Of a DNA stretch of 64,000 nt, positions 1 to 8,047 are shown piece by piece (position 1 is the first letter of the stretch; each line of letters begins with the position of its first letter). A program made the position numbers and the translations under genes. This DNA is from Thalassotalea eurytherma (GTDB lineage Bacteria > Pseudomonadota > Gammaproteobacteria > Enterobacterales > Alteromonadaceae): contig NZ_BSSU01000001.1 of the NCBI RefSeq assembly GCF_030161415.1, positions 62,001 through 126,000 of the forward strand. The letters are read 5' to 3'. The notes under the pieces were generated by a model. That model did no database searches. It was not told the DNA's origin and saw only the letters and a program-made list of their open reading frames with translations.

Positions 1-527
1 TCATCATCTGTCAACATCGAAATATACCCCTCCATGCGATTGATAGTTTGCAACCACGCTCCTGCATCACGACGGGTACGAGTTAGTGAATTACCGATTT
101 GATGACAGTAATTACATTGGCTAACAAACGCTTCATGAGCGTCTTCGACACCGGTCCAATCAAGCATGGCGGCGTGAGCGGAAGCAGGCAGACTCTCTGT
201 TTTTTCACGGTCATTTTTTTCGCGCTCAAGGGTAAAATTGATATCCATCACGTGATCACCCTGCTGGGTAATCGTTTGGGAATAATCGGCATAAAACGGT
301 GTCCGTACGCGAATAGGTAAGCTACCTTCGAATTCGTGCACCAGTTGAAAGTTTCCGTCAGTATCGGTGAATCCAGTCTTGCGAATCTCACTATCGCTAG
401 AAGAGATACTAATCATCGCTCCGCTGACCGGCAGCCCCTCTGGCGAAAGAACCTGCCCGTTGATAGTACCTGCAGTAACTGCTGTTGCCGCCATCGAAAG
501 GCTGAGGCCCATCACTACTTTTCTCAT
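1..527 (-). CDS. Partial exported protein: carboxypeptidase-regulatory-like domain plus heme c site
   Basis: This gene runs off the left edge, so only the first 175 codons are present. The start ATG at 525-527 has a strong AGGAGG ribosome site at 535-540 and overlaps the TGA of the upstream dehydrogenase, so the two are translationally coupled. The translation shows a short signal peptide (MRKVVMGLSLSMAATAVTAG), then a beta-sandwich carboxypeptidase-regulatory-like segment (GTINGQVLSPEGLPVSGAMI, then TDTDGNF), then a linker and a heme c attachment motif CNYCH near residue 145. This points to an exported c-type cytochrome or cytochrome-containing enzyme. Proteins with this N-terminus often continue into a beta-propeller lyase-like domain, but that part is outside the window. 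Family function is unknown to me. Confidence 0.75.
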   Translation of the reverse strand, partial: MRKVVMGLSLSMAATAVTAGTINGQVLSPEGLPVSGAMISISSSDSEIRKTGFTDTDGNFQLVHEFEGSLPIRVRTPFYADYSQTITQQGDHVMDINFTLEREKNDREKTESLPASAHAAMLDWTGVEDAHEAFVSQCNYCHQIGNSLTRTRRDAGAWLQTINRMEGYISMLTDD

Positions 528-1354
528 TGTTGAACCTCCTTTCCGTAGCCAACGATCACGCTCAATTTACGAAGTAATCTTCTATAGGTTGTTTTGGGTA
601 ATAAACGGCTGATTAAATTGGTCACTTTCCCATTTGGGCCAGTGTAGAGAACCTGCTGTCCGCGCACTACAGCTCTTACGATATCATTCGCCACGACACT
701 CGGGTGTGCGCCATGATTTACGTAATAGTTCTGCAATCGCTCCAATTGTTCCGCAGTGATATCTGAGCCAATCATCCCCGTATTTTTGACAATAGCAGTA
801 TTGATCACGGCCGGATGAACGCATAGCGTCGACACATTTGAGCCAGCAAGTTCAATCGCCAGTGACTCGGTAAACCCCTCGACCGCATACTTTGATGACA
901 CATAAGCAGTCAGATTAGGCATGGGTGACTTGCTTGATAGTGATGATACATTTACCAATACACAGGATTGGTCACTATCTTTCATTGGCTGTAAAAATGC
1001 TCGGCAGCCTGATACTACCCCAAACACGTTGATATCATAGGTTTTTCGCCACATTTCAGGTGTGGTCGCTTCGAAGCCCGCATGAAACCCAATACCGGCA
1101 TTATTGATGACCACATTAGGGCAGCCCATTTGCGCGATAACTTCATTAGCAACCAGAATAAATTGCTCTTCATTTGATACATCGAGCTGGTATGTGCGGC
1201 AGTCGACTCCGAGCGCGGAAATCATTGTCTTAGCGCGAACTAAGCCAGCCTCATTAATATCTGTTGCTGCAATTGAGTACCCCTCTCGAGCAAACGCGAG
1301 TGCGCATTCGAGACCAATGCCGTCTGCAGCACCGGTAATAAACACAATATTCAT
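524..1354 (-). CDS. Short-chain dehydrogenase/reductase (SDR)
   Basis: A 276-residue classical SDR, a cytoplasmic NAD(P)(H)-dependent oxidoreductase of unknown substrate. The Rossmann nucleotide-binding motif TGAADGIG lies at residues 7-14, the structural NNAG motif follows (VINNAGIG), the catalytic serine lies in VNVSSLSS and the catalytic pair in YVSSK. An acidic residue (ATDIN) after the second beta strand favours NAD(H), by family rules. It is the first gene of a two-gene operon with the exported heme c protein, through an ATGA overlap, and is divergent from an AraC regulator that probably controls it. Its GC content is clearly higher than most of the window. Confidence 0.9.
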   Translation of the reverse strand: MNIVFITGAADGIGLECALAFAREGYSIAATDINEAGLVRAKTMISALGVDCRTYQLDVSNEEQFILVANEVIAQMGCPNVVINNAGIGFHAGFEATTPEMWRKTYDINVFGVVSGCRAFLQPMKDSDQSCVLVNVSSLSSKSPMPNLTAYVSSKYAVEGFTESLAIELAGSNVSTLCVHPAVINTAIVKNTGMIGSDITAEQLERLQNYYVNHGAHPSVVANDIVRAVVRGQQVLYTGPNGKVTNLISRLLPKTTYRRLLRKLSVIVGYGKEVQQ

Positions 1355-1369
1355 TGTTAACTTTACCCA

Positions 1370-1389
1370 AATTATTGTTATTGATAATT
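1370..1389. promoter_or_regulatory. Inverted repeat in the SDR/AraC divergent promoter
   Basis: The 83-bp gap between the divergent SDR and AraC genes holds AATTAT, an 8-bp spacer and ATAATT, forming a dyad at 1370-1389. It is the only obvious symmetric element there and could be an operator or part of AT-rich promoter DNA. It is AT-rich and short, so chance is possible. Confidence 0.25.
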
Positions 1390-1437
1390 CATACTACGGG
1401 CGTAAACTAAGCGAAAATTGATTTTTCACGCAACTCA

Positions 1438-2460
1438 ATGATTTCTATACGCCACATTCAATTACCGATTACCGCCACCGCCGGCCTCGATTACGTACTC
1501 AAGAGTTATGGCTCTTCATTAATTGAGCTATTGACCGAGCTGAAACTGACCTACGCTGATTTCTACATCGATGATAAGACTGTCGATGGGCTTGTTTTTA
1601 ACGACGTGATCGAGCAGGCCGCATATCAATTTAGCAACGCCAATTTAGGAATTGAGCTCGCGAAGTATCAAAGCTTTGAAATTCTCAACACAGCATCACC
1701 CGATATCACCGCCAATTGTATTGGTGACATTGTCGAGCAAATGATGAGTCGATTAGCCATACACTCACCTGCGCTTGCTGTGCACATCATGGGGGAAGAC
1801 CCTATTGGAATTTGCTATGAGATCAGCACGTCCGCGTTTCCGTCATCGTATCGCCGTCGTCACCTCTCCGAACGGCAAGTCACAGAGCTTGGTTTGGCTA
1901 TATGCGTTTATGAGTTCAAAGCGTTACTAGGGGCATTGTGGCAACCGGCCTATTGCTTGTTTCGGCACAGTTCGCCCTCAACAAGCGGATTATCAAAGTC
2001 GGTATTCGGGGGTAATGTTTTCTATCAACAGGATGTAAATGGAGTATTCCTGTCGAAAGACGACTGGTATCGTCAATTTGACTCTTCATCCACACGTCTT
2101 GCAGAGGCGTTCACTCAACGAGAACAGCCCCTCCCTTTGGTCTATCAAGTCCAACGGACAGTCAAGTCATTGTTTTCATATTCCAAGCCTACGCTGGCAA
2201 CAACGGCGGAGTACTTGAGTCTCTGTAGGCGAACACTGCAGTTTCAGCTCCAACGCGAAGGGCAAACTTTTCAGCGAGTTCTCGACGGCGTTCGCTTAGA
2301 TCTTGCAAACTACTATTTGGCTACCACGCCATTGAGCATCGCGGCAGTCAGTGAACGACTGCATTTTTCGGAGTCTGCGGTGTTTACTCGGTTTATCAAG
2401 AAACATACTGGATTAACACCTAAACAATATCGACGTTTATTGAAAGATGGCATTGATTAA
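1438..2460 (+). CDS. AraC-family transcriptional regulator (arabinose-binding-type N-domain)
   Basis: A 340-residue regulator. Residues about 20-200 resemble the AraC N-terminal domain of the Arabinose_bd type (PF12625 group), with the C-terminal AraC helix-turn-helix from about residue 240 on (TLATTAEYLSLCRRTLQFQL for the first helix pair, SIAAVSERLHFSESAVFTRF for the second, then TGLTPKQYRR). Regulators of this group commonly sit beside lipid or alcohol catabolism genes and act as activators. It is divergent from the SDR/heme c operon, which is the likely target. No clear ribosome site is visible before the ATG (caactcaATG). GC is near 50%, unlike the genome backbone that follows. Confidence 0.88.
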   Translation: MISIRHIQLPITATAGLDYVLKSYGSSLIELLTELKLTYADFYIDDKTVDGLVFNDVIEQAAYQFSNANLGIELAKYQSFEILNTASPDITANCIGDIVEQMMSRLAIHSPALAVHIMGEDPIGICYEISTSAFPSSYRRRHLSERQVTELGLAICVYEFKALLGALWQPAYCLFRHSSPSTSGLSKSVFGGNVFYQQDVNGVFLSKDDWYRQFDSSSTRLAEAFTQREQPLPLVYQVQRTVKSLFSYSKPTLATTAEYLSLCRRTLQFQLQREGQTFQRVLDGVRLDLANYYLATTPLSIAAVSERLHFSESAVFTRFIKKHTGLTPKQYRRLLKDGID

Positions 2461-2681
2461 AAATTTGATGCAAAGACATTAACGTACTTCGAGATATTAC
2501 CGAGTTTGCGCGGTCGACCTAGCTAGACTTAATCGAGCATGCAACACTAAAAACAATGTAAGGTTACAATGAATAGAGCACCGAGGGATGGTGCAGAGAA
2601 GATAAGGAATTTATAAATCATGACTTAGAAACGCCGTATTCTCGTGCTGTCTACATACCCCTAACACCGTCTCTGACGTTA

Positions 2682-2820
2682 ATGAGCTTCCACAATACTT
2701 CCATCAATGAACAACCACTGAGGGGCATTTAAACGAGATATAAATTGAAAAACCTCAGTTATTACGCCTTTACTAGACCAAAAATTAAAGCCGTCTAAAT
2801 ACGGCACCCCTTGCACTAAA
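2682..2820 (-). pseudogene. Decayed IS5-type transposase fragment
   Basis: The 420-bp gap 2461-2880 has no intact gene. Reading the minus strand from 2820 gives over 45 stop-free codons, including FNFWSSKGVITEVF and RLNAPQWLFIDGSIVEAH. The block WSxxGV...F followed by (W/E)xFIDGSIVxAH is characteristic of IS5-family DDE transposases, where the Asp of FIDG is the first catalytic acid. Just upstream, shifting one base gives VFRR directly before FNFW, matching the usual (V/I)YRRFNxW, so a frameshift is likely. The frame hits a stop right after the conserved His. No inverted repeats or target duplication could be assigned. The rest of the gap shows nothing further. Confidence 0.6.
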
Positions 2821-2880
2821 GTACTTATTTTTATCTTTAATTTAGGTAATATTAGATTTACACAGAAAAAGAATCAATTT

Positions 2881-4947
2881 ATGACGAAGCACTTAAAAAC
2901 CTTTTCTTTATTAGTAAGTAGCGCATTAATATACGCATCAGTATTTTGTAATTTGGCTTTTTCTAAAGAATCAAATAAAGCTGAAGATATCGAAAAAATT
3001 GTTGTCACCAATTCGCGATATGCCACCGAACTTGGCGCTATCAGTCGTTCAATAAACATCTATGACGCTACGTTGATCGAACAAGTACAAGTTGACCATA
3101 TTCAGCAGGTATTAAATCAACAAGCAGGTGTTTTTATTAATCGAAATTCAGGGCAAGAAATGCTGCTTGCAATCAGATCTCCGGTATTAACGGGGGCAGG
3201 CGCTTGTGGAAGCTTTTTGACAATGGAGAACGGCGTTCCTTTAAGGCCAACGGGCTTCTGTAATGTCAATGAACTGTTTGAAAGTCATTATGAACTTGCA
3301 GAGCGCATAGAGGTTATAAAAGGGCCAAGTTCAGTCTTTTATGGCAGCGGTGGATTACATGGCGGGATAAATATTATCAACACAGCCGCTCAATCTCGCT
3401 CACCTTTTATCAAAGGCACGGTTGGTCAATGGGGTTATCAACAGTTGAGTTTTTTAGCCAATAACGATTTGAATGCGCTATCTGCATCTATTTCTCATGA
3501 TGGCGGGTATCGAGATGAATCAGGCTTTGAGCAACAAAAAATATCCTTTAGTAACTTAACTGAGTATCAAGGTGTTGATATTCAATCGACTATTACCGCG
3601 ACCAACCTTAATCAAGAAACTGCAGGCTATATTGTTGGCAAAAATAGCTATAAAGATAGAGAGTTAAGTAAGTCGAACCCTAACCCTGAAGCTTACCGTG
3701 ATGCAAAAGCGTTTCGAATCTCTCAACGTTATGACTTTAACAATGGCCTAATGATCACGCCTTTTGCTAGATATTCCGACATGGAGTTTTTGCAACATTT
3801 TGTGCCGGGTAAGCCTGTTGAAAAAAATCAGCATTATAGCTTCGGTGTTCAGAATCAATATCACTGGATCTATTCATCTAATCTAAGTGTAGATGTTGGA
3901 CTAGATATCGAATTTGCCAATATTTCATTGCTAGAAGAGCAAGATAAACCAACCGAAGGTTCAGCTTTTTTAATGGCAACAATACCGGAAGGCAAACATT
4001 ATGATTATCAAGTTGATGCGTTAACAGTTGCTGGTTTTGTTGGTGCTAATTATGCGTTGAACGATAAGTTTTCTGTTACTGGAGGAGTTAGGCTTGAGCG
4101 CATTGATTATGACTACACCAATAAGATGAATGCTGGTCGTGTTGATGAAGACGGCAATGAATGTGGTTTTGGTGGCTGTCGTTTTTCACGCCCGGAAAAT
4201 AGCGATGATAATTTTACTATCGCATCACCAAAAATTGGTTTGGTGTATCAAGAGCAAAATTCAGCAGGCTTTATTAATGTTAGCCACGGTTTTAGGGCGC
4301 CTCAAACAACCGAATTATACCGTTTACAACGTGAGCAACAGGTATCAGATTTAGCGCCGGAAGAAATGGTAGGCATAGATGCAAGCTGGTCACAAACACA
4401 TGATCAAATGACCTATTCAATTCAAGCGTATTGGTACGAGAAAAGTAATGTCATATTACGAGACAATGACTACTTTTATGTGAGTGACGGTGAAACCGAG
4501 CATAAAGGTTTGGAGCTGAGTCTGTCTTCGCTGATCACAAATAATGTCAGAGTAGATGCTAACCTGGCATACGCTAGGCACATTTACGCTAACAACCCGA
4601 ATTTAAGCGTTGAAAATATTGTCGGTAATGACATATCTAATGCGCCAAACTTGATAGGAAATGCCGCTGCAATTTATCAAACAGAGGGTTTGGAGCTGTC
4701 AATAAACGCCCAATATATTGACGATTACTACTTGAACCCAGAAAATACCTCAACTTATGAAGGGCATACTGTGTTTCATCTTCGTTCAAAAATTGAGGCC
4801 TCACCGAATTTAAGTCTTTTTATCAACATAGATAATTTATTTGATAAAAAATATGCTGAGCGAGCAAACTATTCTTCATTTACTGGTGAACGATATTTTC
4901 CTGGTCTCCCCCGAAATATCAAAGCTTCAGTGAAGTATGAATTTTAA
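2881..4947 (+). CDS. TonB-dependent outer-membrane receptor
   Basis: A 688-residue ligand-gated outer-membrane transporter powered by TonB/ExbBD. It has a signal peptide (cleavage after about residue 29), a short TonB-box-like segment (EDIEKIVVT), a plug domain to about residue 150 (RIEVIKGPSSVFYGSGGLHG is the classic end-of-plug motif) and a 22-strand-type barrel ending in a terminal Phe (IKASVKYEF). The plug holds two cysteines (GACGSF and GFCNVN), a feature I associate with an Alteromonadales receptor subgroup. The substrate is not clear; iron-siderophore or another organic ligand are possible, but no Fur-like box was recognised upstream. It stands alone, with no inner-membrane transporter or catabolic gene beside it, and has normal low GC. 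Confidence 0.92.
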   Translation: MTKHLKTFSLLVSSALIYASVFCNLAFSKESNKAEDIEKIVVTNSRYATELGAISRSINIYDATLIEQVQVDHIQQVLNQQAGVFINRNSGQEMLLAIRSPVLTGAGACGSFLTMENGVPLRPTGFCNVNELFESHYELAERIEVIKGPSSVFYGSGGLHGGINIINTAAQSRSPFIKGTVGQWGYQQLSFLANNDLNALSASISHDGGYRDESGFEQQKISFSNLTEYQGVDIQSTITATNLNQETAGYIVGKNSYKDRELSKSNPNPEAYRDAKAFRISQRYDFNNGLMITPFARYSDMEFLQHFVPGKPVEKNQHYSFGVQNQYHWIYSSNLSVDVGLDIEFANISLLEEQDKPTEGSAFLMATIPEGKHYDYQVDALTVAGFVGANYALNDKFSVTGGVRLERIDYDYTNKMNAGRVDEDGNECGFGGCRFSRPENSDDNFTIASPKIGLVYQEQNSAGFINVSHGFRAPQTTELYRLQREQQVSDLAPEEMVGIDASWSQTHDQMTYSIQAYWYEKSNVILRDNDYFYVSDGETEHKGLELSLSSLITNNVRVDANLAYARHIYANNPNLSVENIVGNDISNAPNLIGNAAAIYQTEGLELSINAQYIDDYYLNPENTSTYEGHTVFHLRSKIEASPNLSLFINIDNLFDKKYAERANYSSFTGERYFPGLPRNIKASVKYEF

Positions 4948-5117
4948 GTAATGGGGATATGTTGAGGCTTTGAAGTGATAAGCCAGTTTGACGCATATCA
5001 TGCTAACGTGCTCTTTAACGAGCCGCCGTCAGTATTTAGCGTTCTGTTGTTTTTCTACTATTTAGCTGGTTTTTATAGATCTCATAACTATTTATTAGGA
5101 ATATGACATATCATTTG

Positions 5118-5143
5118 AAAGGGCTCCTATCTGAGCCCTTTTT
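5118..5143 (+). terminator. Rho-independent terminator after the TonB receptor
   Basis: A perfect 9-bp stem (AAAGGGCTC / GAGCCCTTT, 5118-5126 with 5133-5141), a 6-base loop and a T run. It is about 170 bp past the receptor stop. The remaining parts of the 340-bp gap 4948-5287 hold nothing I recognise. Confidence 0.8.
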
Positions 5144-5287
5144 ATTAGTGAGTTTAACGACGTTACAAAGTCTTGAATATTCATAAATAGATCATTACCA
5201 ACATTCACTAAAATAACGCTCAGGCAATTGTTTAAAATGTTATTGAAAAAACGGCCGCCACCAGAACCGCTTTTTTTGATGGTTTGT

Positions 5288-6631
5288 TTAATGATGGTGA
5301 CGACCGCCCCTCCCTTGAGCGCTTTTGTTAACGTTTCTAGATGGTTTGTGCCTTGTCTTTGCCGTTTTGAGGCTACTTGGCTTTGCTGTGCTGCGAGGCG
5401 CTTTTGACGCTTTGGGTTTTGAAGCGTACTTGTCTTGTTTATATGCTCGATTAAGCGATTTATCGCTTTGCTCTTTCGCGTAACGTGTTTGTTTATCTTG
5501 CGTTACATGTTTTGTTGCTCGCTGTTGTTTATTTTTATGGGCGCTGTAGCGGTTTTTGTTTGTTTTAGTTTGGTTTTTACTTTTTCTATGAGTCGTGGTT
5601 TTTGTTGTCGTAACACGATGGGTTTTAGCCACTTTACCTTGTAACTTTTGGTGACGCGTTGTCGTAACTTTTGTTGATTTGTGATGCGTTACTTTCTGCT
5701 TTTCATGCATCCGCTGTGTTTTTGTGTAGTACTTGCTTGGGCGATGGCTCTTATACTTAGTGCTCACTTTCGCATTATGGTAGGCGACACCTCTACGATG
5801 GCTCGGGTTGTGGTGCCAGCGCTTGCCATTACTATATCCACCATGAGATACGTGTTTTTTATGGCCATGGTGCGGCGGTCCATAATGCTTGTGATGGTGC
5901 GATACAACAATGTGATGGCTGTGCCAATGAAAGCTACTAAAAAAGAAGTTAAAACCAATATGAACGCCAGTATGCCAATAGAAAGGGGTGCTGTGCACTA
6001 CGACGCGATGACCATAGTGCGGGTAGTGCCAATATACTGGTGGATAATGAGCCCAGTGCCAGCCACCGTATACAACTCGGGTATCGTAATAAGGTACGTA
6101 TATAACTTCTTTTTCAGCAGGCTCAATAATAATCGTTTTCTGCTCTTTAACGACTTTCACATTTTCCATTTTGTCTAAGTTGCCGGCTTCTTCAGCTTTT
6201 GATCTTAGTTCTTGGATTGTGGCAAGTACTTGCTCTTCATCTTGCAAAAACGCATCACCTAGTTGTTGAGTCCAACTAAGCTCGGTACTCATTTTTTCAA
6301 GTACAGTAGGAAATGAAATCAATGCAATAATACTAGGGTCCCAATCAAAAGCTTCCACTGCTTCAGCAATTTCCTTACCTTTTACTTTTGGGTTCTTTTC
6401 TGCCCAACGATGCGCTTCAATGACTTCAATTGGGTAAGTTGAGGCAATTAACACATGCGTTAGCAAACTATCTGGATACAGTGCTATAGGTGCTAAAACC
6501 TGTGCTACCTGCCCTTTTTTAAGTTCCGTAGCCGGTGAGGTACTTTCTGAGCTTTCAGCATATACCGATGTTGTAAACAACGTGCCAACGAGCAATGTAC
6601 CGACAATAAAATAATGATTGAAGGTTTTCAT
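5288..6631 (-). CDS. DUF3300 exported protein with very basic histidine-rich tail
   Basis: A 447-residue exported protein of unknown function. It has a signal peptide (cleavage after SVYA, about residue 25), then a DUF3300 domain (about 35-240) with the family signature APIALYPDSLLTHVLIASTY and a following VIEAHRW. From about residue 190 it is extremely rich in His, Tyr and Trp (HWHSHHIVVSHHHKHYGPPH), then Lys/Arg/Thr to the C-terminal GRGGRHHH. This composition suggests metal or polyanion binding in the periplasm or at the outer membrane; that is inference. An AAGGA ribosome site precedes the ATG. The gene sits directly downstream of the sensor kinase but has its own promoter region with GTTCA repeats at 6670-6696, so it is probably regulated by that two-component system. 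Confidence 0.88.
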   Translation of the reverse strand: MKTFNHYFIVGTLLVGTLFTTSVYAESSESTSPATELKKGQVAQVLAPIALYPDSLLTHVLIASTYPIEVIEAHRWAEKNPKVKGKEIAEAVEAFDWDPSIIALISFPTVLEKMSTELSWTQQLGDAFLQDEEQVLATIQELRSKAEEAGNLDKMENVKVVKEQKTIIIEPAEKEVIYVPYYDTRVVYGGWHWAHYPPVYWHYPHYGHRVVVHSTPFYWHTGVHIGFNFFFSSFHWHSHHIVVSHHHKHYGPPHHGHKKHVSHGGYSNGKRWHHNPSHRRGVAYHNAKVSTKYKSHRPSKYYTKTQRMHEKQKVTHHKSTKVTTTRHQKLQGKVAKTHRVTTTKTTTHRKSKNQTKTNKNRYSAHKNKQQRATKHVTQDKQTRYAKEQSDKSLNRAYKQDKYASKPKASKAPRSTAKPSSLKTAKTRHKPSRNVNKSAQGRGGRHHH

Positions 6632-6669
6632 GATTCTGTCCTTATCTGAAAAGGTAGAATCATCTTAAT

Positions 6670-6696
6670 TGAACAAAACTGAACGCAAGCTGAACA
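6670..6696 (-). promoter_or_regulatory. GTTCA direct-repeat operator upstream of the DUF3300 gene
   Basis: In the 75-bp gap before the DUF3300 gene, GTTCA (read on the minus strand) occurs three times, at 6691-6695, 6680-6684 and 6670-6674, spaced 11 and 10 bp. The block TGTTCAGCTTGCGTTCA (6680-6696) is identical over 17 bp to 9124-9140 in front of the choice-of-anchor gene. It ends 49 bp before the ATG, and a TTAAGA -10-like hexamer follows 11 bp downstream. Direct pentamer repeats at 11-bp pitch are typical of OmpR-family response regulator sites, and such a regulator is encoded next door. Confidence 0.7.
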
Positions 6697-6706
6697 GTTT
6701 GAAAGG

Positions 6707-8047
6707 TTAAAAACGTGAGTTGTGAAAAGTTAGCGTGAAGCTGGCGCCACCGAGTTGATGTGATTGACTAATGGTCAATTGGCCCTGGTAACTTTCGACG
6801 AGATCTTTGACGATGGCTAAGCCAATGCCATGGCCTTGACTGTATGTATCTGAACGTGTGCCACGGGTGAGAATATCTTCTTTTAAGTTGTCTGAAATAC
6901 CGATGCCGTCATCTTCTACTTGGCAAATCAATGAATTATTTTTTATATCAATCGACAGTAAAACTTTATTATTGGCGGCTTTGCAGGCGTTATCGAGTAA
7001 GTTACCCAACATTTCCATGAAATCGACTTCATCGCCTTTAAAAATATCACTATCTGTAATCGACTGTGAGGTTTCAATATGAACATCACGGTAGAGTTTA
7101 CGTAATGTCTTTGTCAGTTTTTGCACCACGGGCTTTATCGCAACACCTAAGTGCCATGAGGATTCGCCGGCCGATTGTGCCCGTTTTAATTGATGCTCTA
7201 TCATCTGATTTAACGTACGTAATTGTTCTTGAGTACTTGGCGTTAAGTTATTTTGGCTTTGAATAACGGCAAGTGGCCCTTTTAAGCTATGTGCTAAATC
7301 TGAAAGTGCATTTCTAAAGCGCTGGCGCTGTGACTGTTCGGTTTTTAATAATGTATTGAGCTGCTTGGTGACTTGATCTAACTCTTGCGGGTAATTTTTT
7401 TCAATGGTCATCGCTCTGCCTGTTTCAATACTATTTAGCTCTTTTTTCAAGATTTTTAATGGTTTTAATGACCACAATAGCCATGCAATTTGCACCACCA
7501 TGAAAAATACCATAAGGGCTAATAGCCATAACCATAGCTCTTTTCTAAAATCGTTAGTAACGGCAGTAAATGTAGATAAGTCTTTAATAATATGTAGAGT
7601 AAAAGGGAATTGTGATGAGGCATCAACAAAGCTGACACTAAAGCTATACACAGCATGTGGCTGGTTATTTATGTCGAGTTGATAAAAGGCAAAATCCCCT
7701 AATCGGGGGTATTGAAAGGTTTTAGGTATTGTTAACGTGAGCATCGATGAACTTTGCCATAACACCGGTTGTTTCTGGCCTTGGTTTGTTGATATTAAAG
7801 CATATAACCCTGACTGACTGACATTGAATTGATTTTCAAGCAGCTGTTCAGGCATGACAAGTTGCTTATCTTCAACATCTGCTACAGCTAAAATACTATA
7901 AACATAAGCACTAAGTTCTTGTTGTAGCGCATTCTTTAGTTTGCTTTCAAATGCTTGGTTTAATGCAACCCCTATGATGGGTAACGTAACGCCAATAATT
8001 AAGATCGCACTGGCAACTAAGCGAAAACGGATTGAATTAAGTTTCAT
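6707..8047 (-). CDS. Sensor histidine kinase, PhoQ/QseC-like
   Basis: A 446-residue inner-membrane histidine kinase. TM helices lie at about 11-31 and 172-195 and enclose a roughly 140-residue periplasmic sensor domain. Next come a HAMP-like linker, the dimerisation/phosphoacceptor helix with H-box ALSDLAHSLKGPL (His near 250), the N-box NLLDNACKAA (near 350) and the ATP lid glycines DDGIGI and GHGIGLAIV. The HSLKGPL form of the H-box is the PhoQ-type variant. Its ATG overlaps the 3' end of the response regulator gene by 11 bp, so the two are co-translated. The periplasmic ligand is unknown; the neighbouring His-rich and PepSY proteins suggest cations or envelope damage, which is inference. 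Confidence 0.92.
   Translation of the reverse strand: MKLNSIRFRLVASAILIIGVTLPIIGVALNQAFESKLKNALQQELSAYVYSILAVADVEDKQLVMPEQLLENQFNVSQSGLYALISTNQGQKQPVLWQSSSMLTLTIPKTFQYPRLGDFAFYQLDINNQPHAVYSFSVSFVDASSQFPFTLHIIKDLSTFTAVTNDFRKELWLWLLALMVFFMVVQIAWLLWSLKPLKILKKELNSIETGRAMTIEKNYPQELDQVTKQLNTLLKTEQSQRQRFRNALSDLAHSLKGPLAVIQSQNNLTPSTQEQLRTLNQMIEHQLKRAQSAGESSWHLGVAIKPVVQKLTKTLRKLYRDVHIETSQSITDSDIFKGDEVDFMEMLGNLLDNACKAANNKVLLSIDIKNNSLICQVEDDGIGISDNLKEDILTRGTRSDTYSQGHGIGLAIVKDLVESYQGQLTISQSHQLGGASFTLTFHNSRF

Noticed and set aside
2740-2880. A Fur box upstream of the TonB-dependent receptor
   Set aside because: The region is AT-rich but has no recognisable GATAATGATAATCATTATC-like repeat, so iron control is not claimed.
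5230-5290. A terminator for the DUF3300 gene around the GC-rich stretch near 5252-5280
   Set aside because: No arms longer than about four paired bases could be formed with a T run in the right place.
5435-6178. Forward-strand open frames across the DUF3300 gene
   Set aside because: They are shadows of the His- and Lys-rich coding sequence on the minus strand, with no signal of translation.
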